From JBPOHE01 sp052035915 (GTDB lineage: Bacteria; Pseudomonadota; Gammaproteobacteria; Chromatiales; Chromatiaceae), in NCBI GenBank assembly GCA_052035915.1, contig JBPOHE010000119.1, forward strand, positions 1 through 21,708: DNA of 21,708 bases, in the 5' to 3' direction. The translations under genes were made by a program, and so were the position numbers. Every line of letters starts with the position of its first letter. Within the stretch, counting starts at the first letter, position 1. The notes beneath the pieces are model-generated. The model was not told the origin of the DNA. It worked only from the letters and a program-made list of their open reading frames with translations, and searched no databases. This document shows positions 16,546 through 21,708 of this stretch, in pieces.

Positions 16546-17673
16546 TTACTGGGACCCGACCGGCTTGGCCAGGATACGCCAATCCCGACCCAGGGCGCGG
16601 ATGTCGAGGATATCGAGTTCGAGGCGATCCGCCATGCCGTGGAGACCGGGGAGCCGCATCAGCGGGCGGGCCGCGTCTCCCATGAGGTGGGGAGCCAGAT
16701 AGAGCAGCAATTCGTCGACCAGACCAGCCGACATCGCCGCCCCCGCCAGCGTGGGACCGGTCTCGATCAAGACCTCGTTGATCTGCATTCCGGCCAGATG
16801 GACCAGGACAGCCCGCAAATCGATGGATTCATCCCCGCCGGCGAGCCCCACGACCATGGCCCCGGCCTCGGTCAAAGCCTGGATGTTCCCGGGCTGGCCG
16901 CGACTGTGAAGCACCAGGGTCCGGCCCGGCTCCTTCAGCAGGCGGGCACTGGGAGGCAGGCGCAGTTGCGGGTCCAACACCACCCGCAGGGGCTGGCGAA
17001 TCCCGCCGACGACCACGGCCTCGCCCAGATCCCCAGCGGGGAGTCGCACCGTGAGCGAGGGATCGTCCGCCAGCACCGTCCCGATGCCGGTGAGGATGGC
17101 CGAACTCCTGGCCCGCAGCCGATGGACATCGCGACGAGCGGCCTCCGAGGTGATCCAGCGACTCTCCCCCGAGGCCATGGCGGTGCGACCATCCAGGCTC
17201 ATCGCCAATTTGCAGCGCACATAGGGAAGACCGCCGGCCATGCGGCGACAAAAACCCGGATTCAGGGCGCGGGCCTCCGCTTCCAGCAGGCCATGTTCGA
17301 CAGCGATCCCCGCCGCTGCCAACACGGCCAGGCCCCGACCGCTCATCAAGGGATTGGGGTCGATCATCGCCGCCACCACCCGCCTGACCCCGGCGGCGAT
17401 GAGCGCCTCGGTGCAGGGCGGGGTACGACCATGATGGCAACAGGGTTCGAGGGAGACATAGGCGGTGGCCCCGGCGGCGTCCTCGCCCGCCATGGCCAGG
17501 GCCAGACGCTCGGCATGGGGCTCACCGGCGCGATGGTGATAGCCCTCCCCCAGGATCCGACCCGCCTTGACCAGCAGGGCCCCGACCCGGGGATTGGGAT
17601 GGGTGGTATAGAGACCTTCGCGGGCCAGGACGATGGCGCGGGCCATGTGGACCCGGTCCTCGACGAGGCTCAA
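16546..17673 (-). CDS. ribD: Bifunctional diaminohydroxyphosphoribosylaminopyrimidine deaminase / 5-amino-6-uracil reductase
   Basis: A 375-residue enzyme for the second and third steps of riboflavin synthesis. The N-terminal deaminase has HAE (His53, Glu55) and EPCCHHGRTPPC, with Cys78 and Cys87 completing the zinc site. The C-terminal NADPH-dependent reductase (about 150-370) contains RCKLAMSLDGRTAM, SRWITSEAAR and LIETGPTLAGAAM. The start is TTG at 17673, overlapping the nrdR stop as TTGA, with a GAGAGG site about 6 nt upstream inside nrdR. The nine residues it adds before MARA match the N-terminal length of E. coli RibD, so this start is preferred over the ATG at 17646. Translation is probably coupled to nrdR. 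Confidence 0.96.
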   Translation of the reverse strand: MSLVEDRVHMARAIVLAREGLYTTHPNPRVGALLVKAGRILGEGYHHRAGEPHAERLALAMAGEDAAGATAYVSLEPCCHHGRTPPCTEALIAAGVRRVVAAMIDPNPLMSGRGLAVLAAAGIAVEHGLLEAEARALNPGFCRRMAGGLPYVRCKLAMSLDGRTAMASGESRWITSEAARRDVHRLRARSSAILTGIGTVLADDPSLTVRLPAGDLGEAVVVGGIRQPLRVVLDPQLRLPPSARLLKEPGRTLVLHSRGQPGNIQALTEAGAMVVGLAGGDESIDLRAVLVHLAGMQINEVLIETGPTLAGAAMSAGLVDELLLYLAPHLMGDAARPLMRLPGLHGMADRLELDILDIRALGRDWRILAKPVGSQ

Positions 17674-18182
17674 CGCACCCTCTCCAGCTCCTCAAGAAGA
17701 TCCATCTGCTGCTGCTTCACCTCTTTGGTTGGCTGGGTCTCCAGGCGTTCGATCTCTTCGCGAAAGGCCTGCACGTCCTGGAAACTCCGGTAGACCGAGG
17801 CGAAACGCACATAGGCCACCTGATCAATCTCCCTGAGCTCGTCCATGACCCATTCGCCGATCTGGCGGCTCGACACCTCCTGATCTCCGGAGGCGAGCAG
17901 ACGGCGACGGATGCGATTGATGGCCGCCTCCAGTTGCTCGGTGCTCACCGGTCGTTTTTCCAGGGCCTTGGAAAAACTGGTGTGCAGCTTGCGTCCATCG
18001 AAGGGCACCCGACGACCATCCTGCTTGACCACCCGGGGCAGGGTGAGTTCGGCGGACTCAAAGGTGGTAAAGCGCTCCCGGCAGACCAGGCATTCCCGCC
18101 GCCGCCGCACCTGATCCCCCTCGCTGGCCAGGCGGGAGTCGATGACCTTGGTATCCTGGGCGCCGCAAAATGGACAACGCAT
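17670..18182 (-). CDS. nrdR: Transcriptional repressor NrdR
   Basis: A 170-residue repressor of ribonucleotide reductase genes that senses ATP/dATP. The zinc ribbon has Cys3, Cys6, Cys31 and Cys34 (MRCPFCG .. CLVC), with the DNA-binding arginines RRRR between them. The ATP-cone domain spans about 49-139 (VVKQDGRRVPFDGRKL). The C-terminal tail (140-170) is glutamate- and glutamine-rich and somewhat longer than in E. coli (149 aa). It lies 44 bp after glyA and overlaps ribD by 4 bp. No nrd gene and no NrdR box were noted in the window. Confidence 0.97.
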   Translation of the reverse strand: MRCPFCGAQDTKVIDSRLASEGDQVRRRRECLVCRERFTTFESAELTLPRVVKQDGRRVPFDGRKLHTSFSKALEKRPVSTEQLEAAINRIRRRLLASGDQEVSSRQIGEWVMDELREIDQVAYVRFASVYRSFQDVQAFREEIERLETQPTKEVKQQQMDLLEELERVR

Positions 18183-18226
18183 CGGGGGAAAGAACTCCAG
18201 TCAACCGTATCGGCGCACCCGCCGCA

Positions 18227-19483
18227 TCAGCGTTCGTACACCGGGAAGCGGCGACAGAGGGACAACACCTCATCCTTGACCTTGGCGATCAGGGCGGGAT
18301 CGCCACGGCTGTCGATGATGTCGCACATCCAAGCCGCCAATTCCCGCACCTCGGCCTCACCAAACCCCCGGGTGGTGACCGCCGGGGTACCGACCCGGAT
18401 GCCGCTGGTAATGAAGGGAGATTGGGGATCGTTGGGCACCGCATTCTTGTTGACGGTGATATTGGCCCGTCCCAGCCAGGCATCCACATCCTTGCCGGTA
18501 ATCTTCTGGCGGATGAAGCTCACCAGAAAGAGGTGATCGTCGGTGCCGCCGGAGACCACATCGAAGCCCCGCTGGAGAAAGACCGCCGCCATGGTCCGGG
18601 CGTTGCTCAGCACCTGGCGTTGATAGGCGGCGAAGCCAGGTTCCATGGCCTCCTTGAAGGCCACCGCCTTGGCGGCGATGACATGCATCAGGGGTCCGCC
18701 CTGGGTCCCGGGAAAGACCAGGGAATTGAGTTTTTTCTCGATCTCGGCATTGGCGCGGGCCAGGATGAGGCCACCCCGGGGACCGCGCAGGGTCTTGTGG
18801 GTGGTGGTGGTGGTCACATCGGCGATCGGAACCGGGTTGGGGTAGAGTCCGGCCGCAACTAAACCAGCCACATGGGCCATATCGACAAAAAGATAGGCAC
18901 CGACGGCATCGGCGATGCGGCGGAACCGCCCCCAGTCCACCACCCGGGAATAGGCGGAAAAACCGGCGACGATCATCCGCGGACGATGTTCACCGGCCAG
19001 CACATCCACCTCGTCGTAGTCGATCTCGCCGGTGGCGGGATCCAGGCCATACTGCACGGCGTTGTAGAGCTTGCCGGAAAAATTGGGCTTGGCCCCATGG
19101 GTCAGATGACCGCCGTGAGCCAGACTCATGCCCAGAACCGTATCTCCCGGCTGGCAGAGGGCCATATAGACCGCCGCATTGGCCTGGGAACCGGAATGGG
19201 GCTGCACATTGGCGTAAGCGGCGCCAAACAATTGCTTGGCGCGATCCATGGCCAGTTGTTCGGCCACATCCACATATTCGCAACCGCCATAGTATCTTTT
19301 CCCTGGATAGCCCTCGGCATATTTATTGGTGAGCACCGATCCCTGGGCCTGCAATACCCGGGGACTGGTATAGTTCTCCGAGGCGATCAATTCGATATGT
19401 TCCTCCTGGCGACGTTCTTCTCCCTGAAGCGCGGCCCAGAGTTCAGGATCATAGTCTGCCAGCGGCATCTCTTTGTTGAACAA
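18227..19483 (-). CDS. glyA: Serine hydroxymethyltransferase
   Basis: A 418-residue PLP enzyme that interconverts serine and glycine with tetrahydrofolate, feeding one-carbon metabolism. HIELIASENYTSP (29-41), KYAEGYPGKRYYGG (54-67), PHSGSQAN (95-102), VDMAHVAG with Asp201 and His204, and TTTTTHKTLRGPRGG, where Lys230 binds PLP, are all intact. The start is TTG at 19483: a full GGAGGT stands 7 nt upstream and the resulting MFNKEMPLADYD aligns with E. coli MLKREMNIADYD. An ATG five codons later would be 22 nt from that site. It is the first gene of the glyA-nrdR-ribD-ribE unit. Confidence 0.98.
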   Translation of the reverse strand: MFNKEMPLADYDPELWAALQGEERRQEEHIELIASENYTSPRVLQAQGSVLTNKYAEGYPGKRYYGGCEYVDVAEQLAMDRAKQLFGAAYANVQPHSGSQANAAVYMALCQPGDTVLGMSLAHGGHLTHGAKPNFSGKLYNAVQYGLDPATGEIDYDEVDVLAGEHRPRMIVAGFSAYSRVVDWGRFRRIADAVGAYLFVDMAHVAGLVAAGLYPNPVPIADVTTTTTHKTLRGPRGGLILARANAEIEKKLNSLVFPGTQGGPLMHVIAAKAVAFKEAMEPGFAAYQRQVLSNARTMAAVFLQRGFDVVSGGTDDHLFLVSFIRQKITGKDVDAWLGRANITVNKNAVPNDPQSPFITSGIRVGTPAVTTRGFGEAEVRELAAWMCDIIDSRGDPALIAKVKDEVLSLCRRFPVYER

Positions 19484-19490
19484 GCTCTTT

Positions 19491-19496
19491 ACCTCC
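19491..19496 (-). promoter_or_regulatory. Ribosome binding site deciding the glyA TTG start
   Basis: GGAGGT on the minus strand, 7 nt before the TTG at 19483. The strength and spacing of this site are the main reason for choosing TTG over the ATG at 19468. Confidence 0.8.
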
Positions 19497-19639
19497 GCCA
19501 GGAAAAGGTTGCCATGGTAAACGGCCGCCGATGAGGCGTCTTGCCTCTCCGACCAGGGGCCGCCTTGTCTCTTCTGATCTAGCAGACCCCAAGGTCAGGC
19601 CAGTGTTCGATCTCGGGGCCTGAGTCAATAGGGGTATTC

Positions 19640-19668
19640 ATTATATTATTCATCATAACTTATGTATT
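19640..19668 (-). promoter_or_regulatory. Candidate promoter of the glyA operon
   Basis: In an AT-rich island, a perfect TATAAT (19645-19640) lies 17 bp after AATACA (19668-19663), which keeps only the ACA of the -35 consensus. Transcription would start near 19633, giving a leader of about 150 nt. An ATTGT-CT-ACAAT inverted repeat (19666-19677) overlaps the -35 and could be an operator. Confidence 0.38.
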
Positions 19669-19910
19669 GTCTACAATGATAAAGAAATTCTTATTTCATA
19701 TCCCTGACCCGCCTTTCCCACCGGGTACCGTAGCGAGGGCGTCGAGAGGCCGTTGTTCCGCCATCGGCGACCGAGGGGGTGTCGTTCTAAGCCACTCTCG
19801 TCTGCGGAAAGCGAAGCCATCCGCAGCAGGGTCTGAACCAAGAAAGTGTTCGAAAACCCTCGCCTGCCGGGCATCGAGCGGAAAGGCCCGATGTTCGTTC
19901 TCTTATTGCT

Positions 19911-19963
19911 AGGCGCCGAAACCTAGCGTCTCGCAGGTTCCCAAACCCTTGTTAGGGAACCCC
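19911..19963 (+). repeat. REP-like unit with GGTTCCC..GGGAACC hairpin, diverged copy
   Basis: TAGGCGCCGAAACCTAGCGT and TCTCGCAGGTTCCC are followed by GGGAACC. The same order of blocks occurs at 20143-20217. The hairpin arms are 19936-19942 and 19955-19961. Confidence 0.62.
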
Positions 19964-19997
19964 ATTCACTCCGGCTTCCGCTCCGGTTCTACTTCCG

Positions 19998-20126
19998 ACG
20001 CTTCCGGGCATGAGCCTGTTTCCCGGTTTTTTTGTTCTCCTATTGAGAACAATGTCTTTGCATATTAATGCATTGTTCTCGTTCCGAGATCAAAAAACCA
20101 AATCAAACACCCCCTGCCCGGGGACC
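19998..20126. repeat. 130-bp palindromic MITE/BIME-like element, copy D
   Basis: The left arm CGCTTCCGGGCATGAGCC shares its CTCCGGGC-like block and CATGAGCC with copy C; the right arm is TGCCCGGGG (20115-20123). The core (20027-20097) reads TTTTTTTGTTCTC-CTATT-GAGAACAATG, then CATTGTTCTC-GTTCC-GAGATCAAAAAA. This is the best-preserved double hairpin of the family, with the central TGCAT-ATTA-ATGCA also self-complementary. Confidence 0.88.
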
Positions 20127-20142
20127 TTTGGACTGCTCCCGA

Positions 20143-20217
20143 GTAGGCTGGCGTTGAGGCGCTACGCGCCGAAACCCAGCGTCTCGCTGGTTCCCGAGCT
20201 CATGCTTGGGAACCAGC
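20143..20217 (+). repeat. REP-like unit with GGTTCCC..GGGAACC hairpin
   Basis: GTAGGCTGGCGTTGAGGCGC and GAAACCCAGCGTCTCGCTGG lead into the perfect 10-bp inverted repeat GCTGGTTCCC (20186-20195) / GGGAACCAGC (20208-20217). The first half contains GGCGC-TAC-GCGCC. Sequences of this type are widespread between genes in gammaproteobacteria. Confidence 0.7.
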
Positions 20218-20525
20218 ATAACCAGAGGGACATATCCGATAGAATTAATGCCATAAAATTTCATGGGGTCTGCCAGTAGGTGGCGGATTTTCAGTTCCTG
20301 GGAGAGAAATTGTGGTCTGTATTCTGGACCAGTAGCTGGCTAGATTGGCAAACTGGAAGGCACGATGAGTGAAGCGATCGGTCTTGACAACGATACATGT
20401 CGATCTAGACATCTTTATTTTCAACAGGCGAACGCCTGGCTATTCGCATAAGGCTTGGCCGTCGCAGGATCCATCCATGCCTGGTTCCGCCAATATAACG
20501 GCAATTCATACCGATGGAGGCACCG

Positions 20526-20780
20526 ATGAACACCACCCACGAAACCGATTTCTATACCTGGACTCAAGAGCAAGCGGCGTTATTGCGGGCGGGGCGGCTG
20601 GCTGAATTGGACACCACCAACTTGATCGAAGAGATCGAAGATATGGGGCGCGGAGAGCGACGAGAGTTGGAATACAGACTGTCCCTATTGTTGGCTCATT
20701 TACTCAAGTGGCTGTATCAACCTGAACGAAGAGGAAACAGTATCAAGACCCGACTGATAACTAACCGGGCATTTATATAA
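20526..20780 (+). pseudogene. DUF29 family protein, 3' part cut off by an IS481-family insertion
   Basis: The first 72 codons encode a DUF29 N-terminus: TDFYTWTQEQAALLRAGRL, LDTTNLIEEIEDMGRGERR and LLLAHLLKWLYQPERRG are family hallmarks. DUF29 proteins are usually about 140-150 residues and continue with a tryptophan and a second helical half. Here similarity stops after RGNS (near 20741) and the frame runs 12 codons into the insertion before TAA at 20780. GGAGG lies 5 nt before the ATG, so the fragment may still be translated. The family's function is unknown; its genes are often multicopy and seem mobile. The missing half may lie beyond the IS element, outside the window. Confidence 0.78.
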
Positions 20781-21708
20781 ATCTGGCCGTTTTTTATACC
20801 ACGCCTGCAGCGCTTGAAGAAACGTGTGGTGACCCAAAGCCCGTTGCGGAATGTGGTGATTATAGATGTGGAGGTAACGCTCGAGCGTTTGGGTGAGGTC
20901 TTCTGAAGCGTTGAAATGGGTGGTAGTGAGGATCTCGCTGATCCGTCCGTTGAAGCGCTCGACCATCCCATTGGTCTGGGGATGGCGGGGCGGAATCAGC
21001 CGGTGCTCGATGTGGTGTTCAGTACAGGCCTGATCGAAGTCATGTTGACCGCTGGGCTGGTCGCCGCCTTTGAGAAACCGATCGGTGAACTCGGCGCCGT
21101 TGTCGGTGAGGAGCTTCGCGATCGTGAAGGGAGCGGCAGCGGTCAGTCGTTCCAGGAAGGCCGTGGCGCATTGAGCCGTTTTTTCGGGATGGATCTCGAG
21201 ATACACCCAGCGGGTGGCCCGATCGATGGCGACGAAAAGGTAACGGCGATGGGCTTCTCCGGGGAGTTGGGGCAGGTATTTGACATCCAGGTGCACAAAC
21301 CCATGCTCATAATCCTTAAAGGATTTCTTTGGCGGTGGAACGCCTTCATCCTGAGCCCGAAGCGCCGCCAAGTTCGACACTCCGTGGCGGCGCAGACAAC
21401 GATCCAATCCCGAACGGCTGACGCCGTCGTGAATGAACTCCCGGACCACGACCAAGAGATCGTCGACACTCAACTTCAAGGTGGTGCGGAGTTCGACTAC
21501 CACCGCTTCCTGTTCGGGGCTCAGGGTGGTCGCCAGTCGATGTGGGCGGTGACTCCGATCGAACACCTCCTCACGCTGTTCCCACTTCCGAATAGTGGGC
21601 CGACTCACCCCGTAGGTGCGTGCCAACTCCCGTTCCGACAGAGTCGAGGCCTGGATTTCCAGACGAATCTCCGGGGTGGTACGCGCTTTCTTATGGAGGT
21701 TGACGATC
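20700..21708 (-). CDS. IS481-family transposase, 5' end outside window
   Basis: 335 codons of a DDE transposase; the frame is open to the right edge, where IVNLHKKARTTPEIRLEIQ is close to the usual N-terminus. A helix-turn-helix (ERELARTYGVSRPTIRKWE) is followed by DRSHRPHRL and the rve catalytic core. The triad is Asp141 (HLDVKYLPQL), Asp202 (LLTDNGAEFT) and Glu250 (NGMVERFNGR), counted from the first codon in the window; the last two are 48 apart, longer than the usual 35 or so, because of a GGDQPSGQHDF insert. IYNHHIPQRALGHHT is typical. The frame has no stop at the expected end (SGLDT) and reads about 12 residues antisense into DUF29, stopping at 20700. It is probably active or recently so. 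Confidence 0.9.
   Translation of the reverse strand, partial: IVNLHKKARTTPEIRLEIQASTLSERELARTYGVSRPTIRKWEQREEVFDRSHRPHRLATTLSPEQEAVVVELRTTLKLSVDDLLVVVREFIHDGVSRSGLDRCLRRHGVSNLAALRAQDEGVPPPKKSFKDYEHGFVHLDVKYLPQLPGEAHRRYLFVAIDRATRWVYLEIHPEKTAQCATAFLERLTAAAPFTIAKLLTDNGAEFTDRFLKGGDQPSGQHDFDQACTEHHIEHRLIPPRHPQTNGMVERFNGRISEILTTTHFNASEDLTQTLERYLHIYNHHIPQRALGHHTFLQALQAWYKKRPDLYKCPVSYQSGLDTVSSSFRLIQPLE
20741..21708 (-). mobile_element. IS481-family insertion sequence, one end only
   Basis: The element begins where DUF29 similarity stops, near 20741, with TATCAAGACCCGACTGATAA as the probable terminal sequence, and extends past the right edge. IS481-type ends usually start TGT, so the boundary may be off by a few bases. 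The other terminal repeat and any target duplication are outside the window. Confidence 0.75.

Larger units (their letters stand above)
19484..20525. other. Gene-free region between glyA and the DUF29 gene
   Basis: About 1 kb without a convincing gene. It holds the glyA leader and promoter (to 19668), a stretch (about 19700-19910) with no recognised content, a REP-like unit (19911-19963), palindromic element copy D (19998-20126) and a second REP-like unit (20143-20217). The last 300 bp before the DUF29 gene hold only tiny open frames, such as a 28-codon one at 20365-20451 after GGAAGG. Confidence 0.6.

Noticed and set aside
19671..19874. Short open frames on both strands in the stretch right of the glyA promoter
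   Set aside because: No ribosome binding site, no domain, arginine-rich shadow-like composition; I could not link the stretch to a known RNA or gene remnant.
3980..20097. The GTTCTC/GAGAAC elements as intrinsic terminators
   Set aside because: The T-run lies before the hairpins and the A-run after them on both strands, the reverse of a terminator.
3980..20097. The GTTCTC/GAGAAC elements as LexA boxes or a CRISPR array
   Set aside because: The spacing does not match CTGT-N8-ACAG or GTTC-N7-GTTC, none sits at an SOS gene, and four copies kilobases apart with no regular spacers are not a CRISPR.
20365..20451. A 28-codon open frame after GGAAGG
   Set aside because: Too short to judge, no similarity recognised, and no neighbouring gene to support it.

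Overview
The window reads as a chromosomal segment of a GC-rich gammaproteobacterium. The GltB, GlyA, NrdR, RibD, RibE and MltB proteins have the usual gammaproteobacterial sequence and the glyA-nrdR-ribD-ribE order. The many REP-like intergenic palindromes would suit a Chromatiales-type (purple sulfur or related) lineage, but that placement is inference. Most of the content is housekeeping. The unusual material lies between the genes and at the right edge.

Layout, left to right. (1) 1-3497, minus: 5' three quarters of gltB (glutamate synthase large subunit), running off the left edge, with a plausible promoter. (2) 4166-8421, plus: a compact three-gene operon with overlapping reading frames for polysaccharide export: an ExeA-type AAA+ ATPase, a Wzz/BY-kinase-like co-polymerase whose P-loop has lost its lysine, and a Wza-type outer-membrane lipoprotein. 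No glycosyltransferase, flippase or polymerase lies nearby. (3) 8516-8935, plus: yjbQ. (4) 9510-12596, minus: mgtE, a hotdog thioesterase and mltB in one direction. mgtE has a good promoter and a long structured leader. (5) 12907-14139, minus: a SLC13/ArsB-type transporter; 14332-15363, minus: a secreted DUF3616-like protein. (6) 15834-19483, minus: glyA-nrdR-ribD-ribE, with TTG starts for glyA and ribD. (7) 20526 to the right edge: a DUF29 gene cut by an IS481-family element whose transposase runs off the window.

The most striking feature is a dispersed family of near-palindromic elements, each about 130 bp, at 3949-4079, 9154-9283, 14167-14295 and 19998-20126. Each has CTCCGGGC-like outer arms and a 68-71 bp core of two GTTCTC/GAGAAC hairpins that also pair with each other. 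Four copies in 22 kb, all between genes and all the same length, look like a MITE or BIME family. A second, REP-like family (GTAGGCTGG..GAAACCCAGC, often joined to a GGTTCCC..GGGAACC hairpin) occurs at 9357-9437, 19911-19963 and 20143-20217. Further strong hairpins lie downstream of ribE. No tRNA, rRNA or CRISPR array was seen.
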